DNA from: Bacteroidota bacterium
GTDB taxonomy: Bacteria; Bacteroidota; Bacteroidia; Chitinophagales; Chitinophagaceae
Direction of reading: 5' to 3'
Assembly (NCBI GenBank): GCA_023392185.1
Contig: JAEVZP010000063.1
Coordinates: 1 to 11,186 of the forward strand
Length of the DNA: 11,186 nt
Below, piece by piece: positions 1 to 6,748 of the stretch. The position numbers and the translations under genes are program-made. Position 1 is the first letter of the stretch, and every line of letters starts with the position of its first letter. The notes under the pieces were generated by a model. The model saw only the letters and a list, made by a program, of their open reading frames with translations, did not search any database and was not told where the DNA came from.

Positions 1-284
1 CCCCAGCGGTTGCCCAACTCGGTGGCATACTGGGCCACTTCATAGCCGCCAATGGAGGGAATAGTGACCACGATAATGGTCGTAGAGCTTTCGCGATCGT
101 ACTGACGGAGCTTTTCCGATAGTTGCGACACCTCGGCTGCCGACAGCACATGTGCATAGTCGTTTACGGGCAGCAGCGGGTTGGGTTTCTCCGGAAAATC
201 GCTGTTTTTCTGGGCATAAAGCGCCGGCACCGTTCCAAAAAGAAACAGTGTCCAGAGCAGGTATTTACAAAAAGTCTTTATCAT
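1..284 (-). CDS. YgcG-like TPM-domain protein, secreted (3' end outside window)
   Basis: Reading the minus strand from an ATG at 284-282 gives 94 open codons running off the window start. Residues 1-24 form a signal peptide: a basic start (MIKTFCK), a hydrophobic core and an Ala-x-Ala-type end (ALYA), so the product is probably exported. Residues from about 38 onward (NPLLPVNDYAHVLSAAEV, then a stretch with TTIIVVTIPSIGGYE) match the start of the TPM domain (formerly DUF477) as in YgcG proteins. In that family the domain is usually followed by a membrane segment and a Gly-rich tail, which would lie outside the window. The ATG overlaps the TGA of the upstream TPM gene by 4 bases (ATGA), implying translational coupling as the third gene of the lemA operon. 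The biochemical role of bacterial TPM proteins is poorly defined; envelope or membrane-protein quality control is the usual suggestion. Confidence 0.85.
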   Translation of the reverse strand, partial: MIKTFCKYLLWTLFLFGTVPALYAQKNSDFPEKPNPLLPVNDYAHVLSAAEVSQLSEKLRQYDRESSTTIIVVTIPSIGGYEVAQYATELGNRW

Positions 285-730
285 GCACCAAAAACAATAT
301 CGTCGGGGAGTTCGTTCGGGTTTGCCGCATCGTTTTCCGGAAAATAAAGGGCCAGCACCCGTCCGATGGCCGTCACCGCCGCCGCAATGCCTTCTCCATA
401 GGCCGCATTCCGGAAAAACGAAACCATTTCTACTGCTGCTTCTTTCCAGAAATCCGCACCGGCCAGCGGATAAATGCCTTCATCTCCAAAAACGGCAAAC
501 TGCCTGTCTTTCAGGGCCACGTAGATAAGCGCCGCGTTGCGTTTTTCGGTGGTGTGCATCCGGAGCTGCGCAAAAACCTCTTTGGCCCGCTCCATTGCAT
601 CCACATACGTGCACGACGACTCCACAAACACCCGGATTTCGCCGGTGGTCGCAGCCTCGGCCCGCGCAATAGCGGCCACAATGGGTTGCTGGTCGGCTTC
701 CGAAAGCAGGGGTGGATTTGATTTGGCCAT
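281..730 (-). CDS. TPM-domain protein, cytoplasmic form
   Basis: A 149-residue protein made almost entirely of a TPM domain. Residues about 10-40 contain TTGEIRVFVES, the hallmark strand of the family. RNAALIYVALKDRQFAVFGD (about 63-82) is the second conserved block and is followed by GIYPLAGADFW. It has no signal peptide or membrane segment, unlike the downstream gene, so the operon encodes a soluble and an exported TPM protein. It begins 152 bases downstream of lemA and overlaps the next gene by 4 bases. The long gap to lemA holds an inverted repeat pair (781-861). Two TTCCGGAA sites lie in the gene, one read as YFPEN and one as FFRN, and a third sits about 24 bases upstream of the start. 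The function is unknown beyond the family assignment, which is secure. Confidence 0.88.
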   Translation of the reverse strand: MAKSNPPLLSEADQQPIVAAIARAEAATTGEIRVFVESSCTYVDAMERAKEVFAQLRMHTTEKRNAALIYVALKDRQFAVFGDEGIYPLAGADFWKEAAVEMVSFFRNAAYGEGIAAAVTAIGRVLALYFPENDAANPNELPDDIVFGA

Positions 731-780
731 AGATGCTTTTTTTACAGAAATAATTTTCCGGAAAAATATTGTTTATACGG

Positions 781-861
781 CCCTTCGACAAGCTCAGGGT
801 GACACCTAATTTGCAAATCTTTGGATTACGTATTCTGTGTCAGGCTGAGCTTGTCGAAGCC
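781..861. repeat. Inverted pair of CTTCGACAAGCTCAG repeats
   Basis: Left arm 781-805 and right arm 837-861 are inverted copies sharing CTTCGACAAGCTCAG and TGACAC, separated by 31 AT-rich bases. Each arm is also a small hairpin by itself. The left arm closes CCCT with AGGG, while the right arm, read on the other strand, closes GGCT with AGCC. The two differences are therefore compensated within each arm. The pair lies between lemA and the TPM gene, inside an apparent operon, where it could slow or end transcription or stabilise the lemA message. Similar repeats are, from memory, common in this phylum; I cannot check. Confidence 0.75.
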
Positions 862-881
862 CGCAACATCCAACCCCCTTT

Positions 882-1496
882 TTAAAACTGGACCTGCGGC
901 GCGGTTTGCGCGGCAGCGTCGGCAGCAAAGGTTGGCTTGGTTTTAAAGCCCAGCATGTTGGAGAAAATATTGTTCGGGAACTGCCGCACCTTGGTGTTGT
1001 AGCCCTGCACAGAAGTGTTATAGGCATTTCGGGCCGTAGTTACACGGTTTTCGGTGCCTTCCAGCTGGTTTTGCAGGCCAAGGAAGTTTTCGGTGGCGCG
1101 CAGTTGTGGATAGGCTTCCACCGCGATGTTGATCAGGTTTCGGGCAGCGGTCTGTGCTTCGGCACCGGCGCGTTGCAGTTCGCTCACGTCGGCCTCGGTG
1201 ATGTCGTCACCAACCGGTTTAGAAGCAACGCTTTTCAGGGCAGCACCGGCCTGTCCGGCACGGGCAGCCGCCGTTCCGATATAGGTTTCTTTTTCAAAAT
1301 TGGCAGCGCCTTTTACGGTTGCTACGAGGTTGGGAATCAGATCGGCGCGTCGCTGATACTGGTTTTGCACTTCGGCCCATTTGGCTTTTACATCTTCGTC
1401 GAGCGCTACCAGGTCTTTCTGGATGTTGCACGAGTAGCAGCCGCCAATCAGCAGAATGCCCAGGAGGATGAGGATAACGGGAGAGATTTTTCTCAT
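882..1496 (-). CDS. lemA: LemA family protein
   Basis: A 204-residue LemA-family protein, close to the usual family length. Residues 5-20 form a hydrophobic N-terminal anchor ending in IGGC. Cys20 could be a lipobox cysteine, or the segment could be a plain signal anchor. The body (about 28-170) is the alpha-helical LemA domain with the signature VKAKWAEVQNQYQRRADLIPN at about 36-56 and the conserved second half ENFLGLQNQLEGTENRV. It probably sits on the inner membrane or in the periplasm with its helical bundle exposed. LemA genes are often beside TPM genes, as here, where it leads a leftward three-gene operon. Its molecular role is not established. It is divergent from kynU, with 125 bases between the two starts. 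I found no convincing minus-strand promoter in that gap. Confidence 0.93.
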   Translation of the reverse strand: MRKISPVILILLGILLIGGCYSCNIQKDLVALDEDVKAKWAEVQNQYQRRADLIPNLVATVKGAANFEKETYIGTAAARAGQAGAALKSVASKPVGDDITEADVSELQRAGAEAQTAARNLINIAVEAYPQLRATENFLGLQNQLEGTENRVTTARNAYNTSVQGYNTKVRQFPNNIFSNMLGFKTKPTFAADAAAQTAPQVQF

Positions 1497-1587
1497 GGTA
1501 GAAAATCGGTTATAAGGAGAGAGAACGTTTCCGGAAATTTCTCGGTGAAGGTATTAAAAAATCAGGCCCTGGCCCCCTTGCACAGGC

Positions 1588-1617
1588 TTTGGGCTCTGGA
1601 ATGGGCCGCTATCTTTG
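1588..1617 (+). promoter_or_regulatory. kynU promoter, Bacteroidota type
   Basis: TTTG at 1588-1591 is followed after 18 bases by TATCTTTG at 1610-1617, a full match to the Bacteroidota -33/-7 pattern (TTTG, about 19 bases, TAnnTTTG). The -7 box ends 4 bases before the ATG at 1622, so the transcript should start on or next to the start codon and have almost no leader. This also decides the kynU start: the upstream in-frame TTG (1589) and ATG (1601) lie inside the promoter. Confidence 0.7.
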
Positions 1618-1621
1618 CGCC

Positions 1622-2890
1622 ATGAGTTTTGAGACGGAAGATTTCCGGCAATATGCCGCAGACGCCGACAGCCAGGACACACTGTTCCCGTTCCGGGCAC
1701 GTTTTCATATCCCCCAACACAATGGCGGCGATGTGGCCTATTTCTGCGGCAACTCGCTGGGCTTGCAGCCCAAAAGCACCGGTTACCTTTTTGAACAGGA
1801 ACTCCGCGACTGGGCACGATATGGGGTGGATGGCCATTTTCAGGCCCAAAGCCCATGGTTTAGCTATCACAAGCAGTTTGCCCGCCCGCTGGCCGCCATC
1901 GTAGGGGCGCTGCCCGAAGAAGTAGTGGCGATGAACACGCTGACGGTCAACCTGCAGTTGTTGCTCATGAGCTTTTACCGCCCCTCCGGGGAACGCTACA
2001 AAATCATGATGGAAGCCGGCGCCTTTCCTTCTGATCAGTATGCGGTAGAAACGCTGGTGCGCCTGACAGGCTACGAACCTGACGATGCCATTATTGAGGT
2101 AGCACCCCGTGAAGGCGAACACACGCTGCGCACCGAAGACATTATAGCCGAAATTCAAAAGGCCGGACCGCAACTCAGCGTCCTTTTGTTCAGCGGCGTT
2201 CAGTATTATACTGGCCAGGCATTTGATATGGCCGCGCTTACCCAAGCAGCCCACAAAGTCGGCGCAATTGCCGGTTTTGACCTCGCCCACGCGGTTGGGA
2301 ATATTCCCCTTCAACTCCACGACTGGGATGTGGATTTCGCGTGTTGGTGTTCTTATAAATACCTCAACAGCGGCCCCGGCGGCGTGGGCGGCGCATACGT
2401 CCACGAGCGGTTTGCCAACGACGCGTCGGTGCCGCGGCTGGCCGGTTGGTGGGGGCAGCGCGAACACGACCGTTTCCAGATGCGCAAAGGGTTTATTCCG
2501 GAACCGGGTGCACAGGGCTGGCAGCTGAGCAACGCGCCGGTGTTCAACATGGTAGCCCACCGCGCCTCGCTGGATCTTTTCGACAAAGCCGGCATGGAGG
2601 CCCTGCGGGAAAAAAGCCTCCGGCTTACGGCGTTTTTGGAAGAAATGCTCCTGAGCATCCCCGATCGGAAATTCCAAATCCTGACGCCTACCGACCCGGA
2701 CGCACGCGGCTGCCAGTTGTCACTCTTATTTGATAATTCCGGAAAAGAAACCTTTGACCGCATCACCGCCGCCGGTATTATCGCCGACTGGCGCGAGCCC
2801 AACGTAATTCGGGTAGCCCCCGTGCCGATGTACAACACGTTTATGGATTGTGTACGGCTGTACGAAGCGCTGAGCGGCGAAAAAGTGTAA
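1622..2890 (+). CDS. kynU: Kynureninase
   Basis: A PLP-dependent enzyme that cleaves L-kynurenine to anthranilate and alanine, or 3-hydroxykynurenine to 3-hydroxyanthranilate on the route from tryptophan to NAD. It has 422 residues from the chosen start, the normal family length. Diagnostic blocks are YFCGNSLGLQPK near residue 40-51, FDLAHAVGN with Asp220 and His223 (cofactor ring contacts), and CSYKYLNSGPGG, where Lys246 should form the Schiff base. RLAGWWGQ follows. The start was chosen because the promoter abuts it and homologous kynureninases begin similarly. No kmo, haaO or tdo gene is adjacent, so its pathway partners must lie elsewhere. Two TTCCGGAA copies occur in it in different reading frames (IPEP and NSGK). 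A 371-codon open frame on the opposite strand is a shadow. Confidence 0.95.
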   Translation: MSFETEDFRQYAADADSQDTLFPFRARFHIPQHNGGDVAYFCGNSLGLQPKSTGYLFEQELRDWARYGVDGHFQAQSPWFSYHKQFARPLAAIVGALPEEVVAMNTLTVNLQLLLMSFYRPSGERYKIMMEAGAFPSDQYAVETLVRLTGYEPDDAIIEVAPREGEHTLRTEDIIAEIQKAGPQLSVLLFSGVQYYTGQAFDMAALTQAAHKVGAIAGFDLAHAVGNIPLQLHDWDVDFACWCSYKYLNSGPGGVGGAYVHERFANDASVPRLAGWWGQREHDRFQMRKGFIPEPGAQGWQLSNAPVFNMVAHRASLDLFDKAGMEALREKSLRLTAFLEEMLLSIPDRKFQILTPTDPDARGCQLSLLFDNSGKETFDRITAAGIIADWREPNVIRVAPVPMYNTFMDCVRLYEALSGEKV

Positions 2891-2923
2891 TACCGTTTTC
2901 AAAGAGCCTGCAATATATCCGGG

Positions 2924-3103
2924 ACAAACGTTAGGTCGCTACGCGACCATTCACAATACCTGCGCCAATTGCTACAAACATTAGGTCGCTACGCGACCAT
3001 TTCACGAGTCCTTTCACGGATTGCTACAAACATTAGGTCGCTAACGCGACCATCCAAAAGACCTTTTATTTATTGCTACAAACGTTAGGTCGCTACGCGA
3101 CCA
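2924..3103 (+). repeat. Four direct copies of a 32-base palindromic repeat
   Basis: Four copies at 2924-2950 (5' end truncated), 2969-3000, 3021-3053 and 3073-3103. The unit is TTGCTACAAACRTTA followed by a hairpin: GGTCGC, loop TAC, GCGACC. Copy 3 has one extra A in the loop. Hairpins start at 2934, 2984, 3036 and 3088, so the period is 50-52 bases, with unique spacers of 18-20 bases. The array occupies the 422-base gap between kynU and ribF, which holds no gene. It resembles REP-type repeats, and its mobilising enzyme, if any, is not in this window. Confidence 0.85.
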
Positions 3104-3172
3104 CCCATACCCAGCCACCCGACTTAAAACGGTGCAATTACCGCTTTAAGCTGCGTGGCCTGATGTTAGGAC

Positions 3173-3201
3173 GGTCACTACGTGACCCAACGTTTGTAGC
3201 A
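3173..3201 (-). repeat. Inverted, diverged copy of the same palindromic repeat
   Basis: On the minus strand this reads TGCTACAAACGTT followed by a GGTCAC/GTGACC hairpin, so it is the same unit as in 2924-3103 but inverted. The stem differs from the other copies by one base pair (G-C to A-T), with both sides changed, which indicates the structure has been kept. Confidence 0.75.
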
Positions 3202-3223
3202 TCCCGGTCATCATTTTTGAAGT

Positions 3224-3238
3224 GGTCGCGGAGCGACC
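3224..3238. repeat. Hairpin-only remnant of the GGTCGC repeat
   Basis: GGTCGC, loop GGA, GCGACC: the same stem as the array to its left but with another loop and without the CTACAAAC tail. It lies 75 bases before ribF. Nothing resembling an FMN riboswitch or a clear promoter was seen between it and the ribF start. Confidence 0.6.
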
Positions 3239-3312
3239 TGATATTTGTCTCGCATAGAATGTCCGCTCGCCCCAAATGGCATAAGTTCTAAATTCAAACT
3301 ATTTCTCCTACC

Positions 3313-4260
3313 ATGCCCGAAGACTTTCCGGAAAATACGGCCGCAAAGCTGCGCGAAAGCGGCTCGGTACTGACGGTCGGCACTTTTGACGGCGTGCACA
3401 AAGGCCACCGCGCTATTCTGGACCAGGTTGTTTCGACCGCCGGGGCAGAAGGCTGCCCCGGCGTGATCGTCACCTTCGACCCGCATCCGCGCTCGGTGGT
3501 GGGCAAAAGCGGTCCTATGGAGCTTTTAACGCCGATTACCGAGCGCATTTCATTATTGAAATCTTTTGGAATCGACGAGGTAGTTGTGGTGCCGTTCACG
3601 CCCGCCTTTGCCGACCTTTCACCGGAAGCATACATTCAGGATTTCTTAGTAAAATCTTTTGCGCCCAAGGCCATCGTCACCGGCTACGACCACCATTTTG
3701 GAAAAGGCCGTGCCGGCAACTTCGACACCCTGGCGCGTTTTGCACCGGTTTTCAACTACCGGCTTTCCGAAATTCCGGCCACCACGATCGACGAAGCGGC
3801 GGTGAGCAGTACTAAAATCCGCACGGCGCTGCGGGAAGGGCGCGTGGCCGATGCGGCCCGGATGCTGGGTCGGCCCTATGCCCTGACCGGTACAGTAGTG
3901 AAAGGGAAACAGTTGGGGCGCACGATTGGTTTTCCGACGGCAAACGTCGTTCCGCTGGAACCGGCGCAACTCATTCCGGCAGAAGGCGTTTATGCGGCTA
4001 TTGCCGAAACGGAAATTGGATTAAAAGCCAAAGCGATGGTGAACATCGGGCGGCGGCCTACCGTGGAGACTGGCGGCGAGCGTACTATTGAAGCAAATCT
4101 ACTGGACAATTTTTCCGGAAATCTATATGACCAAACGCTCCGGCTTTCTTTTATAGAACGGTTGCGGGCAGAGCAAAAGTTTGCTTCGCTGGATGCGTTG
4201 AAAGCGCAGCTGGCGCAAGACCGCTCACAGGCGGAAAGGGTCTTAGAAGGCGTTTTATAA
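3313..4260 (+). CDS. ribF: Bifunctional riboflavin kinase / FAD synthetase
   Basis: It converts riboflavin to FMN (flavokinase) and FMN to FAD (adenylyltransferase) in the cytoplasm. Its 315 residues are the usual length. The N-terminal nucleotidyltransferase domain opens with LTVGTFDGVHKGH at about residues 20-32, the family version of the HxGH site, and continues with TFDPHPR and the later SSTKIR block. The C-terminal flavokinase domain carries GRTIGFPTAN, with GFPTAN at 206-211. The start gives the usual short lead to the first strand. TTTCCGGAAA lies at codons 5-8 (read as FPEN) and again late in the gene (FSGN). It stands alone between repeat-filled gaps, so it is probably monocistronic. 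No FMN riboswitch was recognised upstream. Confidence 0.95.
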   Translation: MPEDFPENTAAKLRESGSVLTVGTFDGVHKGHRAILDQVVSTAGAEGCPGVIVTFDPHPRSVVGKSGPMELLTPITERISLLKSFGIDEVVVVPFTPAFADLSPEAYIQDFLVKSFAPKAIVTGYDHHFGKGRAGNFDTLARFAPVFNYRLSEIPATTIDEAAVSSTKIRTALREGRVADAARMLGRPYALTGTVVKGKQLGRTIGFPTANVVPLEPAQLIPAEGVYAAIAETEIGLKAKAMVNIGRRPTVETGGERTIEANLLDNFSGNLYDQTLRLSFIERLRAEQKFASLDALKAQLAQDRSQAERVLEGVL

Positions 4261-4295
4261 CAGCGCAATCCAAAAGATTTTTCCGGAATTTTTTA

Positions 4296-4338
4296 GACCT
4301 GACAGGTCCGGAGCGAAGCGGAGAGAGCCTGTCAGGTC
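4296..4338. repeat. GACCTGACAGG inverted repeat downstream of ribF
   Basis: GACCTGACAGG (4296-4306) and CCTGTCAGGTC (4328-4338) are perfect 11-base inverted arms. The 21-base loop contains an inner TCCG...CGGA stem around GCGAAGC. It lies 36 bases after the ribF stop without a strong U tract, so it may be a weak terminator or a dispersed palindromic repeat. The flanks hold TTCCGGAA at 4281-4288 and TTTCCGGAAA at 4361-4370. Confidence 0.75.
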
Positions 4339-4395
4339 AGGTGTTATTTGTGGGTGGCGGTTTCCGGAAATTTTCCGAGCCCCCTTTCTCCGGCG

Positions 4396-4419
4396 CGAGT
4401 GTTCGCGAAGCGGCACTCG
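4396..4419. repeat. CGAGTG/CACTCG hairpin
   Basis: Outer stem CGAGTG (4396-4401) with CACTCG (4414-4419) and inner stem CGC-GAA-GCG (4404-4412). This is a second, unrelated palindromic element in the gap between ribF and the helix-hairpin-helix gene. No gene is seen in 4261-4554. Confidence 0.6.
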
Positions 4420-4449
4420 TGTCTATACAAGCTGGCAGTTAATTACACA

Positions 4450-4472
4450 CGGGAGCACTTTGCTAACTCCCG
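4450..4472. repeat. CGGGAG/CTCCCG hairpin
   Basis: CGGGAG (4450-4455) pairs with CTCCCG (4467-4472) over an 11-base loop and is followed by a CGCGCG run. It is the third different palindrome within 180 bases. Its role is unknown. Confidence 0.55.
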
Positions 4473-4503
4473 CGCGCGAAAGCGTCTCCTTCTTATCACT
4501 GCA

Positions 4504-4534
4504 TTTGGATTCTAAAATATGGATTTATATCTTG
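4504..4534 (+). promoter_or_regulatory. Probable promoter of the helix-hairpin-helix gene
   Basis: TTTG (4504-4507), 20 bases, then TATCTTG (4528-4534), one base short of TAnnTTTG. The start of transcription would fall near 4537, inside the palindrome at 4531-4547. Confidence 0.4.
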
Positions 4535-4547
4535 TTTCCTAAACAAG
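4531..4547. promoter_or_regulatory. 17-base palindrome over the presumed transcription start
   Basis: CTTGTTT (4531-4537), CCT, AAACAAG (4541-4547): a perfect 7-base inverted repeat ending 7 bases before the ATG at 4555. It overlaps the end of the presumed -7 box, so it could be an operator. A chance palindrome cannot be excluded. Confidence 0.4.
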
Positions 4548-4554
4548 AAAAGGC

Positions 4555-5460
4555 ATGTCCGGCGACTGGAAAGACTTTTTCCGCTTCAACCGTACCGATC
4601 GGTATGGCATCCTGTTTCTGGGTGTGCTGCTGCTGGGCTTGCTGGCGGTTCGCCTTTCCCTGCCTTATTTTGTTCAGCCGCCCGAGCCTGATAAAGCACA
4701 ACTGGCGCTTCTGAATGAAAAATACACGGCGTGGAAGGCTGAAAACGCCACAGTAGATAAGGATATTCCGTATTGGCGAAAAAGCGAACCGGCGGTGGAA
4801 GTAGTCCTTACCCCTTTCGATCCCAACACGATTGACTCCGTGGGGATCCGGCGGCTGGGCCTGCCGGGGTATGTAGCCCGCAGCTGGATCAACTGGCGCG
4901 ACAACTACGGAAAAGTATTTTACAGCGCTGAAGAAGTGGGCGAAATCCGGGCGTTGAAAGCGGCAGATTTTGAAAGGATCAAACCTTTTATCCGCATCTC
5001 CGCCGTGCGCCCCGAGCGCAAACCTTACGGCAGCCGGTTTGAGAAATACGTGCCGCCCGCGTTTGTGGACATTACTACGGCAGACACCACTTTGCTCGAC
5101 CGCGCCATTCCCGGTGTTGGGCCGTATCTCGCCCGCCGCATTATTGAAAAACGCGACGCACTCGGTGGATATTTAAATATAGAACAAGTCCTGGAAGGCC
5201 TGCGCCTGCCCGACAGCACGGCCCAGAATCTGCGTAAAAAACTGCGCATTTTTCCGGAAAAAGTCCGGAAATTATCGCTCAACAGGTCCTCTTTTGAGCA
5301 GCTGAAACGGCATCCGTATGTGGGGGAGAAAATGGCTAAAAACATTCTGGATTTCCGGGAAGCACTCGGCAAATACGAGTCGGTGGAGCAGCTCCGGCAG
5401 GCACCTTTGATGAATGGGGAAATTTATCGTAAAATTGCGCCTTATTTCACGGTGGACTAG
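4555..5460 (+). CDS. Membrane-anchored helix-hairpin-helix protein
   Basis: A 301-residue protein with a short cytoplasmic N-terminus, one membrane segment at about 18-40 and a soluble region carrying three ComEA-like helix-hairpin-helix units at about 88-148, 170-233 and 240-298. The second is the clearest (LLDRAIPGVGPYLARRIIEKR), and the third has YVGEKMAKNILDFRE. Each opens with the D/N-x-A/N-type lead typical of ComEA repeats (FDPNTIDS, VDITTADT, LSLNRSSF). Such units bind DNA non-specifically. Anchored paralogues of this layout are common in Bacteroidota, usually annotated only by domain. A part in DNA uptake or envelope DNA binding is inference. A TTTTCCGGAAAA site is read as IFPEK between units two and three. 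The gene stands 130 bases before the acyl-CoA dehydrogenase gene. Confidence 0.88.
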   Translation: MSGDWKDFFRFNRTDRYGILFLGVLLLGLLAVRLSLPYFVQPPEPDKAQLALLNEKYTAWKAENATVDKDIPYWRKSEPAVEVVLTPFDPNTIDSVGIRRLGLPGYVARSWINWRDNYGKVFYSAEEVGEIRALKAADFERIKPFIRISAVRPERKPYGSRFEKYVPPAFVDITTADTTLLDRAIPGVGPYLARRIIEKRDALGGYLNIEQVLEGLRLPDSTAQNLRKKLRIFPEKVRKLSLNRSSFEQLKRHPYVGEKMAKNILDFREALGKYESVEQLRQAPLMNGEIYRKIAPYFTVD

Positions 5461-5488
5461 TGTCATGTTTCATGTGTCATGTTTCATA
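5461..5488. repeat. Tandem 14-base repeat TGTCATGTTTCATR
   Basis: Two adjacent copies, 5461-5474 and 5475-5488, directly after the stop codon of the helix-hairpin-helix gene. A related run with the same TTTCATG core occurs at 8598-8626 at the tktN start. Confidence 0.6.
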
Positions 5489-5528
5489 ACAGCATAAACC
5501 ATTAGGCCGGAAATATTCTGCGTACTGA

Positions 5529-5580
5529 AGCCGAAGGCTCCAATTTTCCAATTCTCCAATTTCGCCGCAGGCGAAGTCCA
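5529..5580. repeat. GCC-NNN-GGC / CTCCAA mosaic repeat
   Basis: Contains AGCCGAAGGCTCCAA (5529-5543), two more CCAATT-type words, and CGCCGCAGGC (5563-5572). The 15-base word and the 10-base word each recur exactly in the tktN-sucB gap (8723-8737 and 8779-8788). Each core is a tiny GCC-NNN-GGC hairpin. It lies within 65 bases upstream of the acyl-CoA dehydrogenase start. Confidence 0.6.
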
Positions 5581-5590
5581 ATTTATAAGC

Positions 5591-6733
5591 ATGGATTTTA
5601 AACGTACCGAGACCCAAGATCAGATCGCCACGATGGTGCGCGATTTTGCCAACAAAAACATTCGCCCCTACATGATGGAGTGGGACGAGACGCAGAAATT
5701 CCCGCTGGAGACGATGCAGGAAATGGGTAAGCTCGGTATTCTGGGCGTGCTGGTTCCGGAAGCATACGGCGGCGCGGGCCTGGGTTATTTCGAGTATATC
5801 TCCGTGATTGAAGAAGTAACCAAAGTATGTTCTTCGGTTGGCCTCTCGGTGGCGGCGCACAACTCGCTTTGCACCGGCCATATCCTGTATTTCGGCAACG
5901 AAGAGCAGAAAAAACGCTGGCTGCCCAAACTCGCGACCGGCGAGTGGATTGGCGCCTGGGGACTTACCGAAGCCAATACCGGTAGCGATGCCGGAAATAT
6001 GCGTTGCACGGCTACCAAAGACGGCGACGAGTGGGTCTTGAACGGCACGAAAAACTGGATTACCCATGGCATCACCGGCCACGTGGCGGTGGTGTTGGCC
6101 CGCACGGGCGAGCCGCGTACTTCCGGAAACGTAACCGCTTTTGTGGTAGAGCGTGGCACCCCGGGCTTTAGCGGCGGCAAAAAAGAAAACAAGCTGGGCA
6201 TGCGCGCCTCCGAGACCGCCGAACTGGTGTTTGACAACTGCCGCATTCCCGACGCCAACCGCCTCGGCGAAGTAGGCGACGGTTTCCGCCAGGCCATGAA
6301 AGTGCTCGACGGCGGCCGGATTTCGATTGCGGCCCTGTCGCTGGGGATTGCCAAAGGCGCTTACGAAGCGGCTTTGCAATACTCCAAAGAGCGCGAGCAG
6401 TTTGACCAGCCGATTTCCAACTTCCAGGCGATTGCCTTTAAGCTGGCCGATATGAAAACCAAGATTGAGGTCGCTGAAATGCTCATCTACCAGGCCGCCG
6501 ATATGAAAAACCGGGGTGAGAAGATGACCAAGGAAAGCGCGATGGCGAAGATGTATGCTTCGGAAATCTGCGTGCAGGTGAGCACCGACGCCGTGCAGAT
6601 CTTCGGTGGCTACGGCTACACCAAAGACTTCCCGGTGGAGAAATTCTACCGCGACTCCAAGCTGTGCACGATCGGCGAAGGCACCACCGAAATTCAGAAG
6701 CTGGTGATCAGCCGGGATATTCTGAAGGGATAG
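5591..6733 (+). CDS. Acyl-CoA dehydrogenase (short/branched-chain type)
   Basis: An FAD enzyme making the trans-2,3 double bond of an acyl-CoA and passing electrons to ETF. It has 380 residues, the standard length for the soluble family. All three domains are present: an N-terminal helical part, a middle beta-domain opening with GAWGLTEANTGSDAG (about 121-135) followed by NGTKNWITHG, and a C-terminal helical domain with FGGYGYTKDFPVEKFYRD. The catalytic base is expected at Glu363 in IGEGTTEIQ, the place used by butyryl-CoA and short-chain dehydrogenases, not the isovaleryl/long-chain site. The substrate could be butyryl-, 2-methylbutyryl- or another short acyl-CoA; the sequence alone does not decide. 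It ends in a strong terminator and stands alone. A 428-codon minus-strand open frame across it is a shadow. Confidence 0.94.
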   Translation: MDFKRTETQDQIATMVRDFANKNIRPYMMEWDETQKFPLETMQEMGKLGILGVLVPEAYGGAGLGYFEYISVIEEVTKVCSSVGLSVAAHNSLCTGHILYFGNEEQKKRWLPKLATGEWIGAWGLTEANTGSDAGNMRCTATKDGDEWVLNGTKNWITHGITGHVAVVLARTGEPRTSGNVTAFVVERGTPGFSGGKKENKLGMRASETAELVFDNCRIPDANRLGEVGDGFRQAMKVLDGGRISIAALSLGIAKGAYEAALQYSKEREQFDQPISNFQAIAFKLADMKTKIEVAEMLIYQAADMKNRGEKMTKESAMAKMYASEICVQVSTDAVQIFGGYGYTKDFPVEKFYRDSKLCTIGEGTTEIQKLVISRDILKG

Positions 6734-6748
6734 CAGAACTATTGTGTT

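Noticed and set aside
1589..1621. Longer kynU start at TTG 1589 or ATG 1601
   Set aside because: Both lie inside or on the -33/-7 promoter, and the extra residues are not typical of kynureninases.
1562..2677. 371-codon minus-strand open frame across kynU
   Set aside because: It is antisense to kynU, has no recognisable domain, and its 3' end runs through the kynU promoter.
2924..3103. CRISPR-like array: 32-base repeats with unique spacers at regular distance
   Set aside because: Spacers are only 18-20 bases, the repeat is a strong hairpin with variable loop length, an inverted and a hairpin-only copy follow, and no cas gene is near. A palindromic dispersed repeat fits better.
3239..3312. 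FMN riboswitch before ribF
   Set aside because: The gap lacks the conserved FMN-aptamer blocks; it only holds the end of the repeat array and AT-rich DNA.
4460..4714. 84-codon frame overlapping the start of the HhH gene
   Set aside because: It begins inside a hairpin repeat and overlaps the HhH coding region in another frame with no similarity to known proteins.
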